Below, piece after piece: positions 31,854 through 43,631 of a stretch of 64,000 bases of DNA. A program made the translations under genes and the position numbers. The stretch comes from Lasiodiplodia sp. COLG20 (taxonomy: Eukaryota > Ascomycota > Dothideomycetes > Botryosphaeriales > Botryosphaeriaceae): assembly GCA_009801085.1 (NCBI GenBank), contig VNWV01000002.1:1240001-1304000 (forward strand). The letters run 5' to 3'. Within the stretch, counting starts at the first letter, position 1, and every line of letters starts with the position of its first letter. The notes beneath the pieces are model-generated. The model had not been told where the DNA came from. It was given only the letters and a program-made list of their open reading frames with translations, and did not search any database.

Positions 31854-34800
31854 TTAGTATGCAAAGCGCGTCCTCTGATCGCCAATCTTCCTTTCGACTT
31901 CACGCACGCTACGGTCCAGCTCAGCCGCAATCGTCTCCTTCTTATCCCTGGGCAGCCGCAGGAACCGCTCACACAGGTCGCCGTCGATGACACCCTTGAC
32001 AGGAACGTAGTAGCTGCGGAAAGCTAGGTGGTCCCTGCCTGCAATTGGCGGATCTTCGCTGCGCAGTTGCTGCTCCAGGCTCTGGAAGAAGTCCACATCT
32101 TCACGACCGACGAAAGGAATGAAGATTCCAATCGTACCCTGGAGACCGCTCCACAAGAGAAGCTCGCGACCACCCGCAACCAAAGCCGTCTTTTGAATCG
32201 ACGTGGGGATGTCTTGAGTGTAGAAATGGGCCAGGAGGTCAAGGCGGTTGGGCGTACCCTGAAGGTAAGGCCTCTCATTGACGAGATGCAGGCCCGAGCC
32301 CTCTTCGTCCGCCTCTTCCGACGTCTTGGGCGGGCAGCGGACAAGCCAGATGTTACCGAATTTGTCACCGCCAGCCGTTGTTTCGTAGTCGACCATAGTC
32401 GTGCACGTAGTCCACCGGTGAATGTTGTCGTCGCAGAACGGAATCAACCGGTTCTCAATGTGCTTGTACACAACGTACGTCACCGACTCCTGCACGTCCG
32501 AGCAGACGATGCGGCTTCCTTGCGTTTGCAGACCGATGAGAATGTTCGGGACAACGTTGAGAGCTTGAGCCTTTCGCAGCAGCTGGCGAAGACCGAGATC
32601 GTAGAGCCGGAGATCAGCATTGACTGCCACAAGGAGCTTGCCCTGGAATGGCAGAAGAGCCATAGGGGGTGCGTCCACTTTCGTTTTGTGGATAAACTCG
32701 AGCTCCCGACCATTATCCAGCAGGCGGTAGATGTGAACGAAACCACAGGCGTACGACCTAGGTGCCACGACCAAATCCTTGGCAGTGCCGACCACCAGGA
32801 ATGTTTCGTCGTTTTGAGATGTGAATGGAGCAAGGCAGACGCTGACTGCTGATTCGTTTTCCTCCAGCTCGAGCGTGTAGACCACCTCTTTCCTCTCGAT
32901 AGGGTCAACTACTTGGATTGCCGAAGCCCAGTGGCCATTGCCTTGGGGATAGCCGAAATGCTCCGGATCGAGTTCTTTTGCGTCACCGTTGACGGTTGCG
33001 GGATCGTTAAGCAGCTGCTTACGGGTGCTTGTCGCCAAAGTATTGTTGTCGGCCTCGATCACATAGAAAAGGGCCTCCGTAGGGTGGCGGACAAGGTTGC
33101 GAGGCGTGTACATCAAAGGAATGTTCTCGAAAAGAAGGTTGGTAGAGAGATTCTCAATGGTGAAAATCCTAAGCAGGTAATGTTAGTATCTTCTTTACGG
33201 TGGACAGTGACGAACCGAGTAACAGTTATTCAATCAGATAGAATAACTTTTTTCCACAAGACAATCCTCGAAATAGCGTAGCACGAAGAAAGGCGTCACT
33301 GCAGAATGGATCAGTGCTGGTGTGATGTGGACTTACCGAAGATGTTGTCCCTGAATACCGACCATGCCTTGGGTGCACTGTTCGCTGTTGAAACTCCAGC
33401 CCCACTCCAACGGAGCATACGCCAGAGGAGTGAGAGTGAATGCCTTTGTTTGCTGATCAGAGTAGCCCAGCCAGGAACGAGAGCTGGTTGCAAGAATTGC
33501 GCTCTGATCCTGGACAGTGACCCTGAATAGCTTGACGGGCTTGGCGCCCAGGAAACGAGTGCGAGTGTCAGTTAGCTCGCCAGTAATTTCGTCGATGACG
33601 GTCCGTAGGTACACTCCGGAGTACAAGCCGATGTGTAGATAAAGGGTGGAGCCGCCAGAAGAGGAATCAGCCATTGCCATGATGTTCAGCGCCGAAGGTG
33701 CGGAGGTCAGCGCCTGGACCGACTTGTTCTCAAGAGTGGATTCCGGATCCAAGCTGAGGATACGAACAGTGGAATCATCACATCCCACTGCAAGGAAGGA
33801 GCTGCGGACCCTGCCCTCGGGCACTTCGCCCAGACTAAGGCACGTAACAGTGCCGCTCATCTCCTTCTTCTCGTCATACTCGGCCAGAGATCCGTCGGTG
33901 TCCATCTCGAAGTAGACGATCTCGCCGGAGCTGAGCGCAACGGCTACTTGACGTTCGTTTGTTGTGGCAGCAACAATAGTCCTGTGCTGGGGTGCAGGCC
34001 ATTCATTAATACGCCCTCCTGCTTGAATGTGGCGAATACCCCTCGGATGAACTTGAATGAGGGCATCCTCGCCAAGTTGCTGAACGGCAAGTGTGCGGGT
34101 CGATGATAAGAATCCGGTATCCGTTACTTCTTCCACAGTCTCGCCAATGCTGAGCACAAGGGTGCCATTAGAGAAAGAAAGAATAATGTAGGCATCGTAC
34201 TCATCCTCCCTCTGGATTTTCGTAGTCCAAACCGCCTCGGGCACACTGGGAAGCTCTGATTCGACAATCTCGGAAACCTCCAGCCCGTGCTTCAGAGATT
34301 TGAAAGAGCTGCGCGCTCCAGTTCCGCAAACGGCGTAAATCTGCGGCGCATCATCATCTGTAAGATTTGCGACCTTGCACGCGAGAGTTGGGTTCATGCT
34401 CGGAACGTGTTGAGCCAGACTGATGTTCTCAGCACCCCTTGGGTGGAAGAAAACAGGCTCATACGGCGCGTCCGGCTCTGGGCTGAAGTCATCGCTGACG
34501 AACTCTATCTCCTCGTCGTCATCACCCAGCTTCTCAAATTGGAAGAAAATGTGGTTTCCAGATTCTGTCGTGATGAACAGGTAACCGCTCTTCAGAATGC
34601 AAAGACTGGTAGCTCTTGGGACAGTATCAAAGTACTTGATCCTGAGCCTGCTAACATCGCCCGTGGGCTGGCCTTGCTCATCTTCGACCATGTCGATAGT
34701 GACCTTGAATAGGTCGCCGTCCTCGGACTGCAGCAAGAAAAAGAAAGCGCCGCGCATCTTGTGCATGACACCCGCGGTGATGTAGCGTTTCCTTTGCGGG

Positions 34801-35829
34801 TTCTCTGTGGCTCCCTTGCGGCGTGGAATGGGGACACGGAAAGCTTCCTGGTTGATATGACGGTAGGTGATGGTCTCCTCACCACAGACGAGGACACCGC
34901 TGGGGCCGTCTTGACCTCCCGGAACCTGGAAGAGCATGTTTGCGGTCCTGTCCACGGTGTCGGACCACTTGCGCACAACGTGATTCAGGCCAAGGTCGAG
35001 CTCGTAGTAGACCAATTCCTTCTGCTTGCTTGCAGCGACCTCACCGGTAGGATCCTGGTCCACGTCGTCATAGTCGATCTCCAGCGCGGCGAAGATCGGG
35101 TTCTCATATCCCACGTCAAGACCGATGAGCGAAAACACGAAAGTCTGCGGCCTGTGGGCTTCAAGCGGAGAAGAAATGGTGAGATTGGCGTTGGAATCGC
35201 GGTTTAGCACGTAGACAAGCTTGTTCTTCTCGACTGACGCGATCATAGCCGCACGTCCCTTGGGATCGGTGGCGAGGTACTGGCCTGGAACCACGCGCCG
35301 GACGCCTGACTTTCCAAAAGTCTCGAGCTTCAGCTGGACGAAGATGTTCTTCTTGGGATTGTATTCGAGGACGGCGATGCGGCCAGAGTCGGAGGCGACG
35401 ATGATGTAGTCTGTTTTCCAGGTGGCAGAATTTAGCACTATTCTTCAACCAAAGATTCCCGTCTTCTCTATCTCCCCGCGGGCGTCGCATTCAGGTAGGC
35501 TGAGGGTGCGCGATGCGATGTTGCTGGTCGCGGACTTGGAGAATCACTATAGAGCCCTGAATAAAGCGTGCTAGCTAGAACATACCTTTGGAAGAGCCAG
35601 CCAGCCTGAAGGCGGCCAGGGCGCGGATAATGCCAAAGACATTATGAGTGAGGATGGTCGTGATGCGCTGAGTCTGCGCGTCAGCGCGTTGTAGGATCAG
35701 ACGCGAGCCGCAGGCGGAGACGATCTGCTGCTCCTTGGTGCCAGCGAATTGACCGAGAATGGCCTGGTGCACAGCGGTGGGCGGCTGAATGGTCAAAGAG
35801 TACATGAACAGGTTGGATGTGGTCGCCAT
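31854..35829 (-). CDS. RSE1: RSE1, SF3b splicing factor subunit (SAP130 orthologue)
   Basis: Exons 35586-35829, 33337-35410 and 31854-33168; introns 175 and 168 nt; 1210 aa, the usual length. RSE1 is part of the SF3b subcomplex of U2 snRNP in the nucleus and helps fix the branch site. The start [20 protein letters not shown] is the conserved N-terminus. Splicing restores [25 protein letters not shown] across the first junction and [14 protein letters not shown] across the second. The N-terminal MMS1-like propeller region and the C-terminal CPSF_A region ([19 protein letters not shown] near the end) are both present. The introns here are about three times longer than the genome norm. Head to head with MSS51. 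Confidence 0.96.
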
Positions 35830-36134
35830 GGCGGAAGATGCTGTCGGCCAAGCGGCCTCGAGCAGAGTGCAGGGTCGGGTTCTCCAAAGGCGATCGGAGC
35901 GCGAAAGAAGCTCGAGGCTGAGGCGACGCTGCGACGAGGGCGGTGGCGAGAAGTGGAGGGCGCGGGGTGTGGTGTTGGCTGGGTTGCTGCGGCGGAGCTT
36001 CAAGCTCTAGGTCGAAATTCCGGCGGCGGGCTGTGATTGGCTGGCGGCCCGCGGTGCGCAGGAATACATCACCTCATGCGCCTCTAACACAACCCATCTC
36101 CAGCGCCGCCGACCGCCTTGCCTGCCTGCCCGCC
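35830..36134. promoter_or_regulatory. Shared RSE1/MSS51 promoter
   Basis: 305 bp between divergent start codons. An open frame continues upstream of the MSS51 ATG but lacks conservation features, so the downstream ATG with a presequence was taken. Confidence 0.4.
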
Positions 36135-37721
36135 ATGCGCTCCCGCTACACATGCCAGAAATGCCTGGCCTCAATTCAGCGTGGCCTGCGCCCGCATCGG
36201 CCCTCTTCCGTCCCGCAATTGCAGGCCGGCGCCCGGCGATGGAATAGCACTCGCGCTTCAGTGCTGGCACAACAGCCCACCACCGCAAGGCGCGCGCTGG
36301 GAACTCAGAGCCAGGCCGCCAACAATGAAGCCCACCGCATGCCGCCTTCGCCCCCGGGCCTAGAGAACGCCACTACCACCGCCAGCCAAGCTCGCAGCGT
36401 GCTGCTGAAACCGAACAACCTTTTCCATTCCTTCTCTAGTTCGCCCTCGCCCGAGATCCGCCGTCGCGCCGCATTCATTAAGCAGCATGCCTACTGCCCA
36501 CACCACAGCCATCGCCAGACCCGCATCGCGAATGATCCCGAAGACCCTGAGGCGCAGAAGGCCGTCCACGGCACGCTCCCGCCGGCGCATGTGCGATATG
36601 AGTGCCCAGACTGTGGCATTCCTGTGAGCTGCAGTGAGGAACATTTTGCGGATGACTATGAGCGTCACTTGGAGATTTGTGACATTCTGCGGGAGATCAA
36701 CGAGGATGACCATGATCTACGGTCTGGCCGCTTCTTTCCGGAGTTCGAATACCCGGGAATGCAGATGGAGGAAGCGCTGGTCAACTTCACCAATTGGGAT
36801 ACATATCTCTATTCGCGAGAGCACCAGGCCATTAACGACGACCGTAGTCTGCGTCAGGCTACCAGGCTCTTGACCTACCCCGTCACTATTGGCAGCGTCC
36901 TGCACGAGCTCTCGCCCTACAACGCCAAGAGCGGGGGTAGACTGACCGTCGAGGGTCTCAAGTCCTTGTCTGGTAAGTGAATTATTGGTTGAGTTAGCAC
37001 GGAAACACCAGGGACCTTGCTAACTATTACAGCGCTTCGCTACACTCTTCACCCCCCACGCTCGGGCGCTGGTGGTGACATCAAGGGTCTCCGTCCCAAC
37101 CCGCCTCCGGTTCGCGTCTTCGTCGTTGGTGCGCGGGCTGAATCCTCTCTTCCACGTGAAGTCTGGATCCAACTGGCACACATGTTCCCGCGTGTCTCGT
37201 TCCATTTGAACTTCATTGGACCCGAGTCGATGGCGAACCGCGATGACGAGTTCCCTCTGCCGGAACGCACGCCTTCCAACCCATTCGGCGCTGTCGTCGA
37301 GGACCGCATTGCACACTCGCTCAAGGTCAGCACATATGTGGAGTACTACCACACCCTGCACCGCGCCGGCCACTTTTACCCTTACGATCCGTACTTTGAC
37401 TGCTTCATGCTCTTCCACCCGGGTCTGGGTCACCCTGCCAGCTCTGCAGAATGGGAGGAGACGCTACCGATGTTGCTCGAGACTAAGGTGCCTATCATCG
37501 TTTCCGGGTACACCGAGTTCGACATGCAGCGCGATTTGAAGTGGGTTCAGGAGAAGATGGGCGGTGAAGTCGACATCCTGCTTGAGCCCGGCGAGAACAG
37601 GTTCAGAAGTTTGAGATGGGATCTCAACGACCTCGACCCGCAGGATATCAGCTGTGGCAATTGGGGTATCTGGGCGTTCAGGGGCAAGCGCTACGAGACC
37701 ACGACGAAGGACGAGGCATGA
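36135..37721 (+). CDS. MSS51: MSS51, mitochondrial COX1 translational activator
   Basis: Exons 36135-36972 and 37033-37721 with a 60-nt intron; 508 aa. MSS51 activates COX1 mRNA translation and binds newly made Cox1 in mitochondria. The start MRSRYTCQKCLASIQRGLRP gives an Arg-rich presequence; an upstream in-frame start would not. The family segment KPNNLFHSFSSSP is followed by YCPHHSH and by the zinc-finger-like YECPDCGIPVSCSEEHFADDYERHLEICD. The second exon carries the conserved C-terminal domain (FNxxGPE, HPGLGHP, PIIVSGYTEFDMQRDLKWV). The two Cys-Pro dipeptides match the Cys-Pro-x heme-sensing idea for the yeast protein; that role here is an inference. Confidence 0.92.
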
Positions 37722-38448
37722 GCCGAGACCGTGCATCTTAGGAATGCAGTGTCGTGACTGATTTGTATAGAAATCGTAGGGAGCAGGTTGGCTGAGATCA
37801 AGCCCTCAGATACCTCAAGCTCATTTGGAGCATATGTATAAAAAGTAACTCCTCTTCATTCGACAATATGTATCCTCGACTTGAGATCCAAATGTGCCTC
37901 AGCATCATCATGACCATATGCTATCCTTTAAAAATTTCGGATCCATGCACACCCAATGCTGCTGACACTATGCTCGAATAACGCAACTCACCTCCCCCGC
38001 CTTACGCGAGAGTAGCAGTGCCTGTATCGGACACTACTTTCTCACATAACATGAATGGCTTTGTATGAGAAGACCTCGCTAAATTGTGCAAGGGGGATTT
38101 AAAGGCGATCACTGATAATTGATTGAAGAAAGCACGGGGGGCTGCAAAGCTGGTGGTTAAGGTACGTGTGCATTTGGGTGCATGGTTGTGAGCATGCACG
38201 TGTCCACCTGCTCCCTTCATGCTTCCCCCCGGATTGGTTGTCTTCCCTCTGCGAACTCATAAAAGCTAATTACAAATCCGTAAACGAATCATAGCGAGCA
38301 CAGCATGTAATATTCACTCTTCGCATATTTCTCACGTAACATTGAATATTACATGAATTTGCATTATACTTTAATTCTAGGTCTATCGTGCTTCTTCATT
38401 CGATTAATTCCAGCCCTGAGTTGGAATCATCCCGTTAGACCGTCGACC
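37722..38448. other. Intergenic, convergent 3' ends
   Basis: 727 bp, AT-rich, between the MSS51 and GH51 stop codons. No gene. Confidence 0.45.
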
Positions 38449-40811
38449 TTACAGGTCGAATTGTAGCACAGTGATAGAGTGAATCGGCACAGTCCAGATG
38501 AAGCTTCCGTCAGAAGATATGGCAGGCACCTCAGTGCCGTTGGCGCCCAGCGGGCGGGGCATGATTGCCGTCCGGTTGTTCACAAAGTTGAAGCCGTTGA
38601 TATCATCATTTTGCATGATGGTGCCATTCACCTTGCTGTATGCAGCGTCAATCGTCACACTGAGAGGCATTGTCTGGTTGCCGGCATTGATGACCTAGAG
38701 TTCTGCGTGTTAGTCTGATGTTGATTCATATAGTTGCGTTTCGAATCATAAGGAAAGAGCGGTGAATATATGCAAAATGCTGTAAACGAACCTTCAGGTA
38801 GATCGAACCAGTATCCTCTTCAATGCTGCTCTGCCAGTAGACCGGGTTGAAGTCGCCCTCGGTGTTGGTGACAGGCAGAGTCTGCGTTCCACGATAGTGG
38901 GCGAACAGCAATTGCTGCCAGTAACTGGTGCTGAGAACCGTCTTGCTGGGATCTGCGTCGTAGCTAATCATGTTGGGAGTCCAGTTGTACCAGTTGCGGT
39001 TCTGAAGGCTGGGCGCGTAGCTGCTAAGCTTGACAGTGTTCGGGTTGCGCTCACCACCTAGCGCGTAGACACCCTCGGAAATTGCAGAGACCATGCGCGG
39101 GTAGAATACGTGAACATCGGCCGGATTGGAGAAGTTGACGATACCATCGGGCGTGTCCAGCTGGTAAACGCTGAACTCCCCAAGCAACACACCCACGTCT
39201 TCGTTCTGGGTATCGGTTTGCCAGTTGTCATAGAAATCGAAGTTCCGCAGAAAGTAGCTTGGTTCCTACAAAAGACAGGTTAATCGAATGGGCAGAACTA
39301 TGAGAAAACGAGAGAAATTACCTCATAGTGGTGAGTATCCCAGTAGGCCCCGGCGGGAATATCGATGGTGTAGTCGGGGTGCTCATTGTACGCCGTAGAG
39401 ATGTAGGTGATGTTTGGGTACGCAGCTTTCAAGCCATCATACAGGAACGTGAACCTGCGAGGATAGGTGGTGGAGAACCAATCCTCGTTGCCGATCTCCA
39501 CATATTTGATGTTGAAAGGCTCTGGGTGCCCATATTCCGCGCGCTTGGCGCCCCACTTGGTCGAGGTATCACCCATGCAGAACTCAAGCTCGTCAATAGC
39601 CTCCTGGAGAACCTCAGGCATTCTCTCCTGTGGCCAGTCCGTGCCGGATTGGCCCCAGACATCAAGAGAGAAACCAGCATAGACGCCGAGAACAGGCTCA
39701 ATCTCCATATCCTCGCACCACTCAAGGTATTCCAAGAGTCCAAGTCCATCAGTGTTGAAATAGTTCCAGTTGCCGGGCCGGCCAGGACGGTCTTTGAGCG
39801 GGCCAATCGTCTTCCACCACTTCCAGCGCTTGTCCACAGAGACTCCCTCGAGGTTGTTACCACCAGGGAAACGCAGAAAGCGTGGCTTCATGTCGTAAAA
39901 AGCTTGCGCAATGTCCTTACGCAACCCGTTCGGCCGGTCCTTGAAGGTTTCGGGGAAGAGCGAAAAGAGACCGAAGTACAAAGTCTGACCAGCGACCTCA
40001 GAAGCATCCATGGTGAGGGCGAAGGTGTTGTTCGAGTTGGGAGCCGTGACAGTATTGACGATCGAAGCGTTCAATTGGGTGTAGTCGAAAGTAGAGACCT
40101 TCACGGGGCCAATCTGCTCTGAGACAAACGCCTCTCCTGTAAGATTCGACCGCAACGACACTGTGAATGTAGTCTGGTTGTTCATGTATCGCGGCTCGTT
40201 CGCCAAGACGTAGAAGGAAGCGTTGTATGTCTGAGGCGAAACGTCCATTCCCCACCATCCGTAGTTCAGGATACCGACCTCCCCAGTCGCGTTCGCTGGA
40301 ACGTCAACCTGGAGGACAGTGGGAAGAGCTTCAGAAAGCGGATGAAGCACGTCCAGTGTCAGCCGCACATCTCCAATCGGAGCCCATCCTGTCAGGACCG
40401 GTCCATAGGGGACGACCGGGTTCTCGCTGGAGATAATGACGTTGCCGGCGAGGCCATCCACTGCACCAGGGACAATATTCGAACCTAGCAGGCGTCAGTT
40501 AGGGACTCAATCGCTTTTCCAATGCATCACAAACCCTGGAAGGCCCTGTTAGTGAGGAGCTCGGCGTAAATACCGCCATCGCCCGAGTGGTTGATGTCCT
40601 CGAACATCAGACCATACAAGTATGGAGCTGTGGCATTGCGAAGGGACGTGTCCTTGGTGTTAATTGACAGCGCCACACTGCTGACATTCGTGGCCGTAGC
40701 ATTGATGAATGGAGCAGCCGAGGACTGGCGCGGTAGGCGTGGAATGCGAGCATGAGTGGATGGCAAGAGAACGGCTAGGCCCAAAAGGCCCACAGGGAGC
40801 GAGCTCAGCAT
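38449..40811 (-). CDS. GH51 alpha-L-arabinofuranosidase, secreted
   Basis: Four exons: 40535-40811, 39322-40484, 38792-39265 and 38449-38694; 719 aa. The N-terminus [21 protein letters not shown] is a signal peptide. Family marks: [20 protein letters not shown] at the start of the mature part, [18 protein letters not shown] segment, the acid/base Glu in [10 protein letters not shown] and the nucleophile Glu in [10 protein letters not shown]. The protein has many N-glycosylation sequons. GH51 enzymes release arabinose from arabinan and arabinoxylan. The C-terminal beta domain is split by the last intron, whose donor is the unusual GTTCGT; the frame and the CTAAC branch support it. Plant cell-wall degradation is the likely role. 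Confidence 0.93.
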
Positions 40812-41564
40812 GGTGGCAGACAGCAACGACAGACACAGCGAGTGCAGCAGAGAGCTACATAGCGAGAGAGGGGTACGATTCTAAATAGTACAGGAGCGGA
40901 AATTTGCACGACATGATGAGAGGGGATGCGGCTCGGCAGACGCGCCGCTATCAGGCGTGCGCGATGCAGGTACCGCACGTTAAACACGAGAGCGACGCGG
41001 TGGGCTGACCGCTTCAGCTAGCTTTGAAAGGTGAATGACGAGGTGTGGAGGCCGGGTAAATGGTCAATCCTTGTCTTCGGCATTGAATGCGGAGATTTCT
41101 GGGGTAAGGCTCCGCGGATGGGGCGCCGCCCACCATCTCGGCGGTGGCCTTGGTGAACAGCTCCTCCACGCTAACGAAATGCAGAAGACAGCGTGGTCGG
41201 TCCAAAAGGCTCCGGAGACATTCGGGAAGTTTTTCCACGAGTCGCATGTCGGATGCGCGAACCGGGCTCGTGGACTATGCCCCGCATACCGGTGCGAGTA
41301 ACCAGATGCGCTAAAGAGATGATCGATCCACCGGAGACGGGAAACAGCCGTTGGACCAAGAAACACAACAGACCAGGGTAGGATCGCCGGTGGGAGAACA
41401 AGTCTAAAGTGGCTTTATTGCAGGGGCTCTTATGGGATTCCTACGCCATGTATTTACCGTTTGACGCCACAGTGAGCCACGAGTAGAAACAGCCGCCCGC
41501 TTCCGGTCCGAATATCAATCGCTGGTTGACTCCGTTCCAATGCTTCCCAATTATCAAACATATC
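40812..41564. promoter_or_regulatory. GH51 promoter and UBX-gene 3' flank
   Basis: 753 bp. A 77-codon open frame on the minus strand (41014-41247) looks slightly protein-like but has no homology that I recognise. No regulator motif is assigned. Confidence 0.35.
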
Positions 41565-43148
41565 TTACTCCTCTTCTTCCTCGCTGTCCTCGAGGTCTGT
41601 CCTTTCGACAATCAGGTTGCCACTGCGGCCAATGCGCTCCCTAACGGTCCCACCCTTCTCCAACCCGAACTCTTCGCGCGGCATAGGTGAGACGAGAACA
41701 AACTTGTACTCGTGGTTGTACGACGGGGGTTTCTCCACTCCAAGTTCCGTTGCGTCGTCTTGGAGCAAGTCGTAGCACTCAACGAAAGCGTAGAGTTCTT
41801 CGATCGAAGTATCCGGCGCAAACTTCCGCACGACTCTGTCGCCAGACGGCATACGCAGACTAATCCTGACGACATCCTTGACGTCGTTGTCTGGTTCCGA
41901 AGCGATGGACTGCACCCTCCATTTCCTCCATTGCTCAAGGTTGCGTGCCTCTCTTTCCTTCGCTTCTTGCCTCTCGCGCTCCTCCTGCTCGGCGCGCTTT
42001 CTAGCCTCCTCTGCTTCTCGCTTCTGTCTTGCCCTCTCTCTATCTTGCGCAAGTGATCTCTCATATGCCGTGTCTTGAGCTTGGCGGATATTTCTCGCCG
42101 CCTGCTGTTCCGCTCGCGTAGCCCGGACTCGGTTCAATGGTTCCGCGTTTTGGGCAATAGCAGTCTGGAGTCTGGACATGAAAGTGGACGGCGGGGTTGG
42201 ACCAACAACGCGGGCAACGACGGACATTGCCGTAGACGAAACCGAGGGGGTGTGCACTATGAGTCCAGCAAACGGGAGCTTCGTGCAGTTCAGTGCATTG
42301 GACACCTGGTATGCCTCTGCGTCTTGGACATTTCCAGCCCAAACGATTATGTTGTTTTGCGGGTCCTTCAAGAAGTTCACCACCTCTGGGGCCAATAATG
42401 TCTCCTGCACATGCGATGTGGTATCGTCATGCTCCGGCGAGATCAAGATGACCAGAAGGAACTTGAGGTCCTTCTTGGCCAGATCGAACGCCTGCGCATA
42501 ACCTCCCTCAAAGAAAGGCAGCTCATGACTTCCGTATTCCTCCTCAAACTCCCGTATGAACCTGGCGGCCGTGTCTCGAGGGCTGAGGGAACGGCGCCCG
42601 CTGGTATCTCTCCTGCGTCCTTGCGAGGCGGCGCGACTTGCGAAAAGGCGCGGAAGGAATGGGAATAGGTAGGAGAAGAGGTTGAAGAAGCGCGATACGA
42701 TGCCGTAGGCGAAGCGGAAGGGGAAGATGATGACGGAGAGTAGCAAGGGTGCCTGGTGGGTGACCTGGCTCTCTGGTTGCGGAACAACGCGCGGCGCCGG
42801 TTCTAAGGCCCGCCTGCCTGCGGACGATGAGCGAGACGAACTGCCAAACCCGTTGGCAAGCGTTTCCCTGCGGCGCGGGTCCTGTGGCGCGGGTATCGAC
42901 TCCTCTGGAATGACGGGCTCGGCGGGTTCGCCATCAAAGAACCTAGATATTGCGATCTTGCGTCAAGTTAACAAAGCGAGACTGCAGAAGAGCGGAGGGC
43001 TCCGCGGACGTACCTGGACATTCCATTGGCAGCGTTGCAGCAGCGGGATCGCCTGCTCAACACTCTGGTCGGTGACGGCGGTAAACTGCTGGAGTGCCAG
43101 CTGTTGGTCCTCGGACAGCTGGCCGATGTCGATGTTGGGCTCAGCCAT
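41565..43148 (-). CDS. UBA-UAS-UBX ER membrane protein (UBXD8/FAF2-like, ERAD)
   Basis: Exons 43014-43148 and 41565-42956 with a 57-nt intron; 508 aa. The first exon encodes a UBA-like helix bundle (QLSEDQQLALQQFTAVTDQSVEQAIPLLQRCQWNV), joined in frame to IAISRFFDGEP. A hydrophobic hairpin follows at about 95-130 (LLLSVIIFPFRFAYGIVSRFFNLFSYLFPFLP). Next come the thioredoxin-like UAS domain (PFFEGGYAQAFDLAKKDLKFLLVILISPEHDD), a long Arg/Glu coiled coil, the UBX domain (RISLRMPSGDRVVRKFAPDTSIEELYAFV) and an acidic tail. Family members recruit Cdc48/p97 to ER or lipid-droplet membranes for degradation of ubiquitylated clients. Confidence 0.92.
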
Positions 43149-43631
43149 GGCGCAGGCGAGGGCAGGCTGGGACCGCGCGGGGCAGCAGCAGCGAGGCCCA
43201 GAATGCGCAGGCGTGCAAGAGTGCTGCGAAGGTTGTAGGAGAGCGCAGTGGATAAGGTGGCTGCTTGAGGATTGCGGGCACGCTAAGCTGATATGACGGC
43301 AGGCCGGAGGCGGTGACGGGGGTGTTCGAAGCTTCCGATCACAGCGGGTAAGCGGGCGACAGCGCGCGGCTGGGGGCTGCTCTGGCATCAGCGCACCTTC
43401 GCCCACCGTGCAGCCCGCCGACGCGCTCAAGGCGTTCGACGCTCAACCCTCCTGCCCGCGCCTTGCTCCCCGATGGATGGGCTTTGTTCGTCCGGCCCGC
43501 GACAACTCTGCCACAGCCACCCCGGCCCAGCCTCCGCCGCCGAAGGAGGCCGCCGCTCCCGCTCGCTCGACTCGTAGCCTCCCCATCCCGCGCGCCTGCC
43601 CGACCATGCTGAATGCACTCCTCTTGCGCTG
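43149..43631. promoter_or_regulatory. Shared UBX gene/PAN3 promoter
   Basis: 483 bp, GC-rich, between divergent start codons. No further gene. Confidence 0.35.

Noticed and set aside
41014..41247. 77-codon minus-strand frame starting MRLVEKLPECLRSL
   Set aside because: Mildly protein-like, but no homology recognised, no splice context, and it lies in the GH51 promoter.
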